Shown here piece by piece: positions 11,775 through 22,968 of a stretch of DNA of 64,000 nucleotides. The notes under the pieces are model-generated. The model was given only the letters and a program-made list of their open reading frames with translations, was not told where the DNA came from and did no database searches. Origin of the DNA: Pseudoneurospora amorphoporcata (lineage: Eukaryota; Ascomycota; Sordariomycetes; Sordariales; Sordariaceae); contig MU859148.1 of the NCBI GenBank assembly GCA_033297205.1, positions 62,001 through 126,000 on the forward strand. Reading direction: 5' to 3'. The first letter of the stretch is position 1; every line of letters begins with the position of its first letter. The position numbers and the translations under genes are program-made.

Positions 11775-12872
11775 TTAGAGAGTGCCGCAGTCGACGATGG
11801 TGGGCTTCTTGGAGTACTTAATAGCGCCGGAGCTGGAGCCAGTAGCCTCAAGAGCCTTGACGACCTTCATGGACTCATCATCAGCGACCTCACCGAAGAC
11901 GACGTGGCGACCATCGAGCCAGCTGGTGGGGACGGTGGTAACGAAGAACTGGGAGCCGTTGGTGTTGGGGCCGGCGTTGGCCATGGAGAGAAGACCGGGG
12001 CGAGTGTGCTTCTTGGTGAAGTTCTCATCGGCGAACTTCTCGCCGTAGATGGACTTGCCACCAGTGCCCTGTTTTGAAACGTTAGGTATTGATCTACAAT
12101 GTCGGATAGCTTGCCGAGCGGGATTAAACTTACGTTACCACGGGTGAAGTCACCACCCTGGAGCATGAATTCAGGGATGATGCGGTGGAAGGAAGAGCCC
12201 TTGTAGCCGAAGCCGTTCTGGCCAGTGCAGAGCTCCCTGAAATTGCGGGTGGTCTTGGGGACAACGTCGTCGTAGAGGGTGAAGTTAATGCGGCCAGTCT
12301 GAGCTGCATTGGGAGTCAGACATTTGATGGGCTTGCATGATGGTTGACGGGGGAAGGGGCGGGGCGCGGAGAGGCTGAGTGAGGGCGTCCTGATTCAGGG
12401 GCAGCAGCATGGAGGGGTAGTTCGGGAGCTTGGAGGGTGCGGCACACCCGACGACGTGCCGCTCACTGCGAACGACAGCAGCCGTCCAGGTGAAGCCGAG
12501 GCGACCATCGCAAACTGCCTGAACGTGATTGATGAAGACAAAGCAGATGGAGGAGAATAGACATACCCTTGGCGTCCTTGGAGATGGGCTTGTTGTCGGG
12601 GCCGAGGACGGGACCCTCCCACTCGATATCGAAGAAACTAAAGCATGCAGTCAGTCTGTGTTCCTGAAGCTAGAGGTAGAGGTAGGCACAGCTTCCAGGA
12701 TTGCGCGGAGCTGGAGGGGCGGCGGGACTTACACTTTAGACATGATGTTGGATGTTTGCGAAAAAGCTCTGGCGCAGGAGAAAGTTGCAGTGGGCTTGAG
12801 AGATGACGAGAAAGTCGAGGAGACGAGAGAACCTGTTGTCTTAAGGACAGAGAAATGGCGGGGTCCAAACAT
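11775..12872 (-). CDS. csr-1: Cyclophilin-type peptidyl-prolyl cis-trans isomerase, dual mitochondrial/cytosolic
   Basis: Speeds cis-trans isomerisation of Xaa-Pro bonds and is the binding protein for cyclosporin A. Four exons: 12733-12872, 12567-12637, 12134-12303, 11775-12068, giving 224 residues. Two in-frame ATGs are visible. The upstream one (12872) starts a 43-residue Ser/Thr/Arg-rich presequence without acidic residues (begins MFGPRHFSV); the second (12743) gives a 181-residue cytosolic form beginning MSKVFFD. Catalytic core FHRIIPEFMLQGGDFTRGNG carries the catalytic Arg, and the Trp needed for drug binding lies in SWLDGRHVVFG. The presequence agrees closely, from memory, with the Neurospora crassa protein for which one gene supplies both compartments. 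Divergent from the epsin gene. Symbol assigned by this similarity. Confidence 0.95.
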
Positions 12873-14370
12873 TTTCAACTAAAATGGAAAGGAGGGGTCA
12901 GCCAATCCCTGGAAGTGGGGGGCGGAGAAGGTACGTAGAGGTAGCGGCCCGCCACGTGACTGGATGCTACGACTTGCCAGTGCCCTGCGGCGACTTGCCC
13001 GCAGAGAACGGCAGGAGCAGGCGGGCAATCATCTCAGCTTGACAACGTGGAGTGGCATGAGCCGCCTCTGCAAGTGGCATATTTGGCGCATGTGGGCTGG
13101 GGATTGCCTCGTTGGCTCAGGAACACCGGACCAACAAGTCAACAGCTGCCATCTGGTGCTGGCGCCTCCCCCGAGTCTCCAAGAAGGTTGGCGTTGATGC
13201 TGACAATGACATCCAAAACTGCCACCACCCGTGTGTGGGATGGATGGGTTGAATAGTTGGCAGTTAAAGAAAGCGCTGGCAAAAGCGATTCAAAGACAGC
13301 CGGGCCAAAGGATCGTAGACCCATGGCTGGTGTCTTGATAACGTTGCGATTGCCTCTCTTCATTTGGAGTCCCCCTCTGTCAACGCCCCCTCCATGCAGC
13401 CATTGACGACATTGCGGGGCCAATTGGATGACACCCTAATGGACGGCATGACGACCTCGATGGCCATGTCTGGAGCAGAACCAAAGGGTGCCAAACACCG
13501 ACAAACCTCCTCACCCTTCATCTCGACCGTGGATGAAAAAGGGCGGTTGGGTTGTTGGATTTGATGCCAAGAAATTCAGGGAATAGAAGCTCCCAGAGCT
13601 CTAGAGCTTGGAGCTTCGGGCAAGCTCCCAGCCGGCAGGGAGAGCTCTTCTGGACAGAAAAGGCTCAAAGGAAAACAGGCAGAGGCCCGGTGAAAGCGAC
13701 GAAAGAGAAAATGACAACGTACCGATTTTTCAGGATGAAATCCGAGAATTGTTGACAGTGATGAAGCTAAAGTACAAGGCAACGTTCGAACAAACGAACG
13801 GTGATACACGGCGATGGATGCACAACGAAGACCAGAGACGAGAAGGAGAACGGAGTCGGGTCGGGTGTTTAACAATTTTTACTCCATCAAAACGCATGGA
13901 AGCTCCGGAGGGGGCCGAGCGTCCCCCGCCGCCCCGCGTTGTCGGCCGGCCCGGCAACGAAGTGGAATTCTTGCCTTGAGTTTCAGGCTTCAAGACACTT
14001 CTGGACGCTCGAGCCATGCATCCAAGGTCTTGGCGGACTTCCTTAGTTCCACTGGTTTCTTGGCGTCAGGGTTTCGGGTCCCCTCAAGCACACAGGGGTC
14101 GGCTTCACGGCGTCAGTGCAGTGGGTGCACTCAGCGGCGCCCTGACGCTCCAGACGCCCAAGGCGGAGAGTCCAATTGTCCATCTCGACTGATCCCGACG
14201 AGACCGTGCAACGTCGCCCTGAAAGCGATCAACCTGAACGAAACCACCAAGTCGCCCACAGCATCTCCTTGCAAGCTACATTCTGGAAATCTTCACCGCA
14301 AGGCTCATATCTTGACAATTGGCATACCAGAGCAATTCCCAGTAGTCCCGGCGACAGAGACACTTGCGCG
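12873..14370. other. Divergent promoter region between csr-1 and the epsin gene
   Basis: A gap of 1.5 kb shared by two divergent housekeeping genes. Several frames run across it on both strands (for example 13814-14410 plus), but they disagree with one another, have no domain signature and overlap the ENTH start in another frame. Regarded as non-coding promoter and leader DNA. Confidence 0.55.
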
Positions 14371-16176
14371 ATGGATTTCAACAGCCTCAAGGATACCGTG
14401 TCCAACCTGACACTCTACGACATCAAGGCCGGCGTACGAAAGGTTCAAAATGGTGAGTGGCCATCTCGTCCAGTTCGTCCCGTAATTTTAAATTGCAAGA
14501 CGCTGACAATGGCTTCAAACAGCTGTCATGAACTATACCGAGATGGAGGCCAAGGTATGCCTGTAACCACGCATCACACCGGCACCCTTCTTTTGCGCCC
14601 TTGGCCATTTATCTACGGCCAGAACAAACGACAATGGACGGCAGCTGACAGCGAACACAGGTGCGAGAGGCCACCAACAATGAACCCTGGGGTGCGTCGT
14701 CGACATTGATGCAGGAGGTCGCCGACGGTACCTTCAACTAGTACGTCCTCCGGAAACCATTCCCATGTCGTGTGAACCGAACGAACCCGGCTAACGTGTG
14801 TCTTTCTCCTTGCTCTTAGCGCAACACTCAACGAGATCATGCCCATGATTTACCGCCGCTTCACAGAAAAGTCCGCCGAAGAGTGGCGTCAGATCTACAA
14901 GGCCCTTCAATTACTAGAGTATCTGATCAAGCACGGCTCCGAACGAGTAGTCGACGATGCTCGGTCACATCTGACCCTCCTCAAGATGCTGCGTCAATTC
15001 CATTTCATCGACCAAAACGGCAAAGACCAGGGTGTCAACGTTCGAAACCGTGCCAAGGAACTTACTGAGCTGCTTGGCGATGTCGAGCGTATCCGAGCAG
15101 AGCGCAAGAAGGCCCGCGCTAACAAGGGCAAGTTTACGGGAATTTCGGGTGGAATGAGCTTCTCCAGCGGGAGCAGCGGCCGTTACGGTGGTTTCGGAAA
15201 CACTAGCAGCGGTGGTGGTGGCAGCAGCTCTACCTACGGTGGCTACTCTGGAGGAGTATACGGTGATGGAGGTGGTTATGGTGGCCAGTCTTCCAACTAT
15301 GACTTCCGCGAGACCCAGGCACGAGCAGACCAATTCGAGGAATACGATGCAGGCGACTTGGATGACGAGGCGTCGTCACGTACCGCGGCAAGGACAACAC
15401 GATCCACGACAGAGAGAGCCGGAGTCAAGAAGACGACAGCATCCGTCGAGCCGCCCAAGAAAAAGGAGCCCGAGATCGACCTGTTCTCCTTCGACGAGCC
15501 CGCAGCACCATCCATCCCGGCTGCGCCCCTCACTGCCGCACCTTCGAACGGCTCCGGGCTTGCGGCTCTAGCCGGCGGCGCTAATGCTGACGACGACGAA
15601 TTCGATGATTTCGTATCCGCAGCCCCCGCAGCCCAGCCTGCTGCTGCGATCCCCCCAATTGCCCCCCTTTCTACCGGCACACAGTTCGCTGCCCCCCAAC
15701 CAGTTTCGGCGCCTCAACAGGCCAACCTCAGCGGCATGGTTGCGCTCTCTTCCATCTCTCCTCCTCCTCCCAATTCTACCACGACTCCCGCTGCCAACTT
15801 CTCGGCTTTCTCTACGCCCCTTTCGCCTGTCTCCCAGGCCCCCAGGCCAACTGGCTATCAAGCCGGTCAGCCCAACTACTTTACCCCAGTACAGCTGCAG
15901 ACCCAGTCCACTGGTTCCTCGCTTTCGGGAGCCAAGGCCACCAGCTCAGCCGCCTCCAAGCCGGCCGCTGGCGGTGACGCCTTCGGTGCGCTCTGGTCGC
16001 AGGCTAGTGTTGGAATCAAGAAGAGCACGCCTACCACCAAGGGCCCGGCGATCGGACAGCTGGCCAAGGAGAAGAGCGCTGCTGGTATTTGGGGTACTCC
16101 TGCGCCCTCCACCCCGACCAGCGGTAGCAGGCCAGCCACTGGCAACAACCACGGGCTGGACGATCTGCTCGGTTAA
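14371..16176 (+). CDS. Epsin-like ENTH-domain clathrin adaptor (Ent3/epsinR type)
   Basis: Adaptor that binds phosphoinositides through an N-terminal ENTH domain and links cargo to clathrin, AP-1 or GGA coats at the trans-Golgi/endosome. Four exons (14371-14452, 14523-14554, 14661-14740, 14820-16176), 516 residues, all junctions in phase. ENTH domain about residues 20-160: YTEMEAKVREATNNEPWG, then NEIMPMIYRRF, EEWRQIYKALQLLEYLIKHG and NVRNRAKELTELL. This EpsinR/Ent3-like sequence with MDFNSLKDTVSNLTLYDIK at the start favours Ent3 over plasma-membrane Ent1/2; no ubiquitin-interacting motifs are seen. A Gly/Ser/Tyr-rich stretch follows (about 170-215). Acidic-phenylalanine motifs (DLFSFDEP, DDDEFDDF) could bind gamma-ear domains. 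The tail is Ala/Pro/Ser-rich, ending GLDDLLG. The intron-rich 5' end with a 32-nt exon is notable. Confidence 0.9.
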
Positions 16177-17399
16177 TCACGTGGGGGGTGTGGAGGGTAT
16201 CGATCCAAGCGGCATCTGGTACCGTCGTTGTTCACTGACGGAGGCGGGATTCTTGGAGTAGACCGATGGTGCGCAGGTACATAAAGTGGAGACGAGCAGT
16301 CAACGATTTATATCTCAAGTAATGTTATTGGAGGTAAGGGCCGGCGTCTTGCAGCGCTTTCGTATGCAGCAAAATTTCACATTTAATTATACTACATTCA
16401 GCTTCTCTGAGTTTGTCACCCCCTTTTCCTTGTGAACGAGTCGGTTATAGAGCGAATGGATCTGTAGGTGCCCATACACTCACTGCTCTTCGGTGGTCTC
16501 AGACAACTCATCCCCGCAAGCCAGTTGCCCACGAACGGGTAAGCCGATCTCGGGTCGACATGTTGTTGCATTTAGCTGGTAGGTTTTGTCTAGTTTCCAT
16601 TTCCGAGGTTTGTTTTTTTGGAGTTGTTACCAACTCTTTGTCTCCTTCAGTTGGCCTTCCTTGCGACCCATCATGGACTTGACACATCCCGATGTCCTCG
16701 CTTTCTTGACCGTGTTGTTTACTTGGCATTTAAGCTTCTTCACGTCGTACGAGCCACGTACCAGAAGACTGGAGCATCGTCCCAACATGCACTTCATCAA
16801 TACGAGCTGAAATACCTAGTTCATTCAACAACGGATTTATGGATCACAGAGCATGTGTACAGTGACTCAAGCTTTCGCACTCGGCCTCGCCTCGGTCTGA
16901 CAGCACACAGCCAGCCTCGAGTATCTTCGACACACTTATCACAACATCAACAGTCGATCAGTCATTGCCACCAAAATGATCAATAACGGTCAGTACCAAG
17001 GCACGTACTCATGGCCAATGCGTCGGACGCATCTGTTGCCGTGAGCAACACGAAGCATGCACACATTAATGGCTTGGATCTTAAAACCGTGCACATGACA
17101 GCTACTTAACAAGCTCTCCATCATGCGGTCGCCTTGCTCTTTGTTCCCATTCCAGTTCTTTTCCCATGTCTTTTCGTTTTCCAACGCTATCGCTCAAGTA
17201 ACGAAGCCGCCTGGATGCGCGCCACATTCGCTACAGACATTTTCTTCTTGGACACTACCCTACTACACATATCACACCCCGTCTGGAACGGGCACCACTT
17301 GAACAGATCAAGGAGGGTTGTTCTCTTGACCATTCCTTAGGTCTCCACGCTCGCTTGCAACATTTTCCTTATAAAGATTTTCAAGCCCGTGAGATCAAG
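16177..17399. other. Intergenic region between two rightward genes
   Basis: About 1.2 kb with the ENTH gene's 3' flank and the next gene's promoter. T-rich patches occur near 16600-16640. Short frames at 16413-16986 have no support. A TATAAAG-like stretch lies only ~25 bases before the next ATG, too near to be a confident TATA box. Confidence 0.5.
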
Positions 17400-18444
17400 A
17401 TGGGCTCCTCTTCTCCTGGCACGACACCAACTATTCGGGACTTCGAGTCCCTTATTCCCCATTGCTTCTACAGCTATGTCTTTCTTTTTGCCCGTCTTTT
17501 TCTCATCATATCACTTTCTACCATGGCCGGCATCGTTGGCAGCTTGCTCGGTAACATGACTAAAGCAGGTGAACCCGCACCCACGAGCGTCGTGGCTATC
17601 ATGATCGTGGTATGTTCACTACTCCTTGTTTTTTTTTTTTCCTCCTTTGTACCGCTTGAAGTACTAACATAACCTACAGGCATCCGCCTCCCTCCTATGG
17701 TGCATCTCCTCCTGGTCCGGCTACTCCCGTCGCCACTTCCCCTACAAAGTCACCATCGTCACCGACGTAGTCTTCCTCATCCCCTTTGGCGTTTTCTCGA
17801 TCCTCCTCGGCCTCCCCATGCACAACGGCGGTACAAAGTGCCCTCAAGTCAAACCAAAGGATTACTTTGCTGTCCAAACCGACTCGCTTGGTGTCCTGGA
17901 CTTCTCAGGCGAGTCAAACGGCCGTGTGGCATGCACGAAGCTCTACCTCCTCTGGGTTCTTATGCTCGTCGTCTGCGCGTCTTTTGTCCTAAGCGCTGGC
18001 TCGGTCGGGGTTATCACTGCCCAGGAAAAGAAACTCGATAAAGCTCTATGGTGCGCGAGGGCAATGGGTACTCCGGTGGATGGCAGGCATTATCACCGGG
18101 AACGGTCCGAAACTCCTGTGGCGGGAATGGAGGAGGTTGTTTCTTCATCTCCGTGGCAGTTACCTCGACCTAGGGTGCATGTTAGCACACGAAGTCTCGA
18201 CTCTGTCGAAGCTGCTGATGACGATGACAGGAGAGGTGGTAAGACTTACTATCAGAACAAGGGCCGATATCAGGTCGATACGGCCAACATACCCTTTCCA
18301 CGCGCAAGCCGGTATGACTGCACCCCAAGAGTCGACAGCTCTCTTCCTGATCCCGGGTACGGCGCTTCTCAAGCCCGCTCACTCGGCAAAGCAGTGCTTC
18401 AAGAAGGGAACATCGGCCCGATCAACAACTACAACCGCAGTTAG
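17400..18444 (+). CDS. Fungal four-helix membrane protein, unnamed
   Basis: Exons 17400-17609 and 17680-18444 give 324 residues up to a TAG. The 70-nt intron has GTATGT, a TACTAAC branch site and CAG. Four hydrophobic segments are visible: about 20-48 (CFYSYVFLFARLFLIISLS), 64-85, 95-118 (VTDVVFLIPFGVFSILLGL) and near 160-185 (LYLLWVLMLVVCASFVLSAG). The layout resembles MARVEL-like integral membrane proteins but I recognise no family-specific motif. The C-terminal part after the last helix is hydrophilic and probably cytosolic. The same reading frame stays open for another 449 codons after the TAG (next entry), so the true C-terminus is uncertain and an unseen intron may remove the stop. Confidence 0.65.
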
Positions 18445-19791
18445 GAACGCGGCGGGGCCGGGGGCGGGGGCGCATGGACATCTTCAAGTCGCGAAGGAGC
18501 AACGCAGCAGAATCCCACCCGGAACCTGCAAGAGCAATACAGCCGAGCAGGAGGACTTGCCAACAATCGGGACCTTACTACCACCAAGCCACCCAAGCCG
18601 ATTCCTCTTCCCGTCCTCCAAGCGCGCAGTGCCGCTCTGGACCAGTTGGAAGGCCGATCATCCGCGGCATCCATGGACTTGTCTGATGCTCCTTATCTCC
18701 GCGACCTCTATCATACTTTTATGTACCCTCACCTGAACTCCCCCGATCTCGACCCCGACGCCGACCCCGATTGTGACAGCTGGGCTACCTTCACCAACAC
18801 CGGCCGGTACCAACCCCAAGAACGGATACGCGATAGGAAGAAACAACGTCCCTCCGGCTTATTATACTTCCCCCATTCTTCCAACATTGCGTCCAGCCCT
18901 ACCCTCGCTCCTGATCTCGACCTCCCAACCCATACCCAACCCCAACCCCAAACACCAACGCAGCCACAAACAAACAGACAAACCCACGACTCCTACTCCT
19001 CCTCCTTCTACTCCACCCCGTCCATATACGACAACGACGACAACACCCATGTGCGGTTTGACCACCGCGATCTTCCTTCGCCAGACTACAGTCTGAATCC
19101 TTCTCCTCCTCCTCCTCCTCCTCCTCCTCCTCCTCCTCCTCCTCCTCGCTCTCCTTCTGGTACATGTACAGGCGATGCCGGGTTGAAGTACAACCTGCCG
19201 CCAAGACCGAGGACTACTTTGCGGGTGGTTGATGCGGAGACTTTGCAGAGGTTGGAGGGGATTAGTGAGGAGAGTGGTGGAGGTATGGAGTTGGAGGAGA
19301 TTCCTATTTCGCCTTTACCACCAGCACCGGTTTGGCTATCGGGTAGGCCATCGGAGAGACAGGCAAAAGAGCGGAGGGAGTGGCAACCGGAGGGGCCAAC
19401 AGAGGTCCAGCCACGGGGGTGGGTGCGGGGCCGAGGCCGGGAGCAGGAGCATGAGCAAGAAGTCAGAGAGACTCGGGCTGCTGGGGAGGATAGAAGGGCA
19501 AGAATCACACGATGGCCTGGAGTATGGGGCATTGGTTCATGTTCAGGCTCAAGACATGAGCGACACGAAGAGCGCGAGGTGGATGGACAGAGTACCTCGA
19601 GCAAGCATCGTCGCGGTGGTGGATTCAGAGCTAGGTCAACCAGGTTGTTCTCGACCATTGGAGCTTGGCTGAATGGGATTGATGATGGCTTCAGGAGTGA
19701 TGGGACTCGACAGCGAGATGGACACTCATTTAGATCAGGGCATGGGAGAGAAGGTCATGAGTGGGATAGCCAGCAGTGGGATATGGTTTAG
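18445..19791 (+). CDS. Proline- and charge-rich open frame, in frame with the upstream membrane protein
   Basis: Open in the same frame as the membrane-protein gene immediately after its TAG. The first in-frame ATG is at 18673 (would give 372 residues). Composition is low-complexity: an Asp/Pro-rich start, a PQPQTPTQPQ stretch, a run of 14 prolines encoded by (CCT)14, then Arg/Glu-rich segments and a Gly/His-rich end. No domain is recognised. It may be the cytoplasmic tail of the upstream protein after splicing of an intron that contains the TAG, or a separate gene. Minus-strand shadows here derive from the simple repeats. Confidence 0.45.
   Translation, partial: ERGGAGGGGAWTSSSREGATQQNPTRNLQEQYSRAGGLANNRDLTTTKPPKPIPLPVLQARSAALDQLEGRSSAASMDLSDAPYLRDLYHTFMYPHLNSPDLDPDADPDCDSWATFTNTGRYQPQERIRDRKKQRPSGLLYFPHSSNIASSPTLAPDLDLPTHTQPQPQTPTQPQTNRQTHDSYSSSFYSTPSIYDNDDNTHVRFDHRDLPSPDYSLNPSPPPPPPPPPPPPPPRSPSGTCTGDAGLKYNLPPRPRTTLRVVDAETLQRLEGISEESGGGMELEEIPISPLPPAPVWLSGRPSERQAKERREWQPEGPTEVQPRGWVRGRGREQEHEQEVRETRAAGEDRRARITRWPGVWGIGSCSGSRHERHEEREVDGQSTSSKHRRGGGFRARSTRLFSTIGAWLNGIDDGFRSDGTRQRDGHSFRSGHGREGHEWDSQQWDMV
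19105..19146 (+). repeat. (CCT)14 trinucleotide repeat
   Basis: Fourteen perfect CCT units that encode a polyproline run. Likely to vary in length between strains. Confidence 0.9.
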
Positions 19792-20266
19792 ATATTTGTA
19801 CCTACACTATCTATACAGACAAATACACAAGCGCATTCCCTTTGTGGTACGGTACATCTTTCCTACAGGAAATTATTCCATAGACTAGACTAGCGATATT
19901 TCCACTGTCTTCACGCGTGAAATTCCTGCTCCTATAATCAGGTCTCCGAACTCCGTCCTTGATACCCGAAATACTGACAGTGACGCTGACACTGTTCGCC
20001 ACACCAAGCCCAGCCCTTGCATAAGGTATGGACATTTTCTTCCTTTGCCTCATAGTAGAGAGCTGCAGGGCGCGTCATGTCCGAACTTCACAATGACTCT
20101 TAAAAGTTCTCCGGTGTTAAAACTCCGTGGTCCGCGTCTTGCATGAGAAAAACATACACCTACTACTATACAAGAACTACCGACCTCCCAGACTTCCTTC
20201 TCTTCCTTTTTCCTCTTTTCTTCCCACAACCAAGCAGTCTCTTTTAGCAGCGGGTCTTCACCAACC

Positions 20267-20272
<6 letters not shown>

Positions 20273-20314
<42 letters not shown>
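20273..20314. repeat. Poly-T tract (42 nt)
   Basis: Uninterrupted run of 42 T directly upstream of the first hairpin unit; part of a longer pyrimidine-rich tract. Confidence 0.95.
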
Positions 20315-20317
<3 letters not shown>

Positions 20318-20338
20318 TTTTCCTTCTGAGGTTCCCAT

Positions 20339-20415
20339 CGAGCGCACGCAGGCATGTTCTGGGCGAATAACTTACCTACTTAGGTTAAGTTCCTGGTGCA
20401 TCCTCCGTGCGCTCG
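20339..20415. repeat. Hairpin repeat unit 1
   Basis: A 77-bp segment whose ends are a perfect 10-bp inverted repeat (CGAGCGCACG / CGTGCGCTCG). The interior continues the palindrome with bulges (ATGTTCTGGG against TTCCTGGTGCAT; ACTTACCTA against TAGGTTAAGT). Followed by a related unit 185 bp downstream. Confidence 0.8.
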
Positions 20416-20523
20416 TTGAAGAAACTGAACGAACACCAGTTAGTCGGTCAAAATATCCTTTATCCAAATACGAGAGGTTTTTTTCAACCAACCGGTTTGT
20501 CTTTCTGTTTCTTTTTTTTCGAG

Positions 20524-20595
20524 CGAGCGCACGAAGGGATGTTCTGGGCATCTACCTTACTTGGGTAATTTCCTGGTGCACCCTCGGTGCGCTCG
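20524..20595. repeat. Hairpin repeat unit 2
   Basis: A 72-bp relative of unit 1 in the same orientation, with 9-bp perfect terminal inverted repeats (CGAGCGCAC / GTGCGCTCG) and shared internal ATGTTCTGGGC and TTTCCTGGTGCA blocks. The flanking pyrimidine tract and the GGTCAA-containing right flank also match those of unit 1, so the whole ~185-bp segment seems duplicated in tandem. Confidence 0.8.
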
Positions 20596-21966
20596 AGTGG
20601 AAAAGCTCGAAAAAGAATGAATAGTTTGGTTGGTCAAGATCCGTTTGATGAAAAAGAGATTGTAAGCTTGGTTGTAGACTAGAGACCTGTCCGGACGTAG
20701 AGATACATGTATCTGGGCAGTCAGTCCTACGCGGTGATATTCTACACTTTTTGCAGCTGCTTTTACAATGGCGCGGGAAGGGCGGCTTCTTGCTGAGAGT
20801 TCATTAGAGCTATGATGGGTTGCTAAGTACGGACTTGTGCTGAATCTGAATATATTGTCTGACGCTGCATTTGTCGATAAAGCCAAAATCGCTGTCATAT
20901 ACCAATCCTTGAACCAACCTACCTCCAGCCATCTTGTTTCTTCAGTGCTCTTTCTTGATACCGAAAATGGGTAGAGACCTCCTCTTGCTCAACATAGCTG
21001 CATTGCCCCTTCTAGCCCCACAACTCCTCCTTACCTCTCTACCCAAAGACGAGATCCATCCTATATGGAAAAGAAAGGCGACTTCCTCCTTCAACGTGAC
21101 CATATCTAACCACCGCCCCAGAAGCCTGTCTATTCCCAAATGGCTGTATTTGACGCCCTCTTGAAAAAAGTAGGCAGATGGGGTGAAGACCGCGGTCCAT
21201 CTAAGCTTCTCGGATCCTCAAACCTCCACCGTGCCAAGAGATACAGAACGGAAATAGTCACTGCCTACGTGACGAAGACTAGAAGGTAATGCCCAAGGCA
21301 GACGACAAAGTCGATGTTGGAGTCACTGTCGGGGTCGTGGGTATGAAATGTCTCGGAATCCATATTGACAAAGGCTTGGAAGACGGTTTCGGCAACTTGG
21401 CGAGAAGTGCTGTCTTCTTCAGGTTCGTTGAAATCAAATGTCATTGCTGAGAAAGCAAAAGAGAGAATTGCCAAGGCGATGCGCAGAGATCGTATGGCGG
21501 CGCGAAGGAAGCGCTTTGTAAGGGATAACTAGGTATGTAATAAGAGCGGTTAGCATGAACTTGTTGCCGTCAGGCGTAATGATTGAAGGTCTGTTGTACC
21601 ACGTAGACCATGTTGGACTGCTCGTTAAAATGCCGTTGAAGGATGTTGTACAAGTGCCCACTATGATACGGGTTTGCCTTGGTGAATGTGTTGGGTGAAA
21701 TACATTTCAAGACTACGTATCGTACGCTGCGTTAATTCGAATTTAGTGTCGTATACCCAACAGCGCGGCTGGTGATGAACGTCTATCCAAGACGCCATCA
21801 GCCAAACACAAACCTCGCCTTAACCTCACTCTTGCCATTCTGGGAAATGTTTCGGTAACCGGACTGGTAAACCAAGCAGGTGTTTTGGCGGCATAACAGC
21901 CAACTAGGTGGTCGACACTTCTTCTTCCTGTCTGATACCCAAGAAGACCCTTCCTCAACAGTACCG

Positions 21967-22968
21967 TTACCGCCTAGTCCTATTCCTGCCCAATGTGTAT
22001 CCGTATCCCGACCGTGACCCGCCATAATAGTACGTGCTGGTATCTCGCACTCCGCTAATGCCCAACTGGTCAGCAACATTGTAGTATCCTTCCGAAGTGA
22101 CCTTTCCTTTCTTGATCTTTTTGACCATGTCATCATCACCTTCCCATACACTCCTGCAGTACGGGCAAGTGACTTCCGCCTGGGCTCCACCACCATTCTG
22201 CTTCCGTTTCGTGGACGCCCACATCTCGAGGCACTCTTCATGAATATTCTGACCGCATGCCGCCCGGCACCAGACAATTTCCGCGGGTTTGTCTGCCTCC
22301 AATTCACAGAAACAGATGGGGCAATCCCCTTCAATCGGCTTCCTCTTCTTGCCACCTTCGCCTGCTGCAGCAGCACTCTCTCCGTCTTCCACGATCGGAG
22401 GGGCATTGTCAAAGATCTCTTCGAGCTCACAGCTTAGCAATGCCAGCTGGTAGACATATTCGTACTTGGCACGAAGTACACGAGCCAGCACGTAAACAAT
22501 GTGTTTGCACTGCTCGTTATTCAGGCCCATGGGACAGGTGCACTTGGGCTGTCGGGCAATCGTCACGGCGTAGACATTGCCTGTCGAGCCAGCAATTACT
22601 ACCAGCTCTTCGAAGCCTTGGAAAGTGTCCCATACTGGTAGGCGTTCACGCGACAGGACAAAAAATCGCTGGGTTGTGGCTCGTTCGTAGATGACAGCAA
22701 ATGCTTGGGGTGCTTTGTCGCGGAATCTGGGTATTGGGTCAGCTAGCCGTCTAGACTACGGGTTTGAGGATCAAACCATGATATGTGCCCGTGGTGATTG
22801 TACGTACCTGCGTAGTCTCTTCTCGTCTGTAGCCAGGGCTAACTCATCCTTCGAGCTCTTGACCTTCTTCGAGGAGGTAGCTACTTGTTTGGTATCTGGG
22901 ACGGCGGCGGGTTCATCATCGACTTGCTTTCGCTTTCTGCTCGAGGCAGCTGTCTTGCTGCTGCCCAT
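21967..22968 (-). CDS. SWIM zinc finger plus RING-type protein (ZSWIM2-like E3 ligase candidate)
   Basis: Exons 22808-22968 and 21967-22726, 306 residues; donor GTACGT, acceptor CAG, in phase. The basic N-terminus (RKRKQ, SSKKVKSSK) may be a nuclear signal. A SWIM domain is visible as C116-x-C118-x8-C127-x-H129 (QPKCTCPMGLNNEQCKH). A RING-type finger follows with ligands C189, C192, C207, C211, H216, C219, C241 and C244 (DCPICFC, then CGQNIHEECLEMW, then TCPYCR). This SWIM-then-RING order is that of ZSWIM2/MEX, a ubiquitin ligase. Substrate unknown. The tail is Gly/Tyr-rich. The gene diverges from the P4H-like gene about 0.9 kb away. Confidence 0.88.

Larger units (their letters stand above)
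19792..21966. other. Intergenic region carrying poly-T and a hairpin tandem repeat
   Basis: About 2.2 kb between the 3' ends of two convergent genes. Contains the 42-nt T-run and tandem hairpin units listed separately. Small minus-strand frames at 21265-21474 and 21434-21661 might belong to an unrecognised small gene, but no start, splice pattern or domain could be supported. Confidence 0.5.

Noticed and set aside
13814..14410. 198-codon frame running into the start of the epsin gene
   Set aside because: Out of frame with the ENTH start and without any recognisable domain; treated as promoter and leader DNA.
15584..16261. 225-codon frame overlapping the epsin 3' half
   Set aside because: Shadow of the Ala/Pro-rich epsin tail in a different frame; the ENTH protein has domain and splice support.
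18436..18450. Programmed stop-codon readthrough at the TAG
   Set aside because: The known fungal readthrough context is TGA-CTA; here it is TAG-GAA, so readthrough is not proposed as the main explanation.
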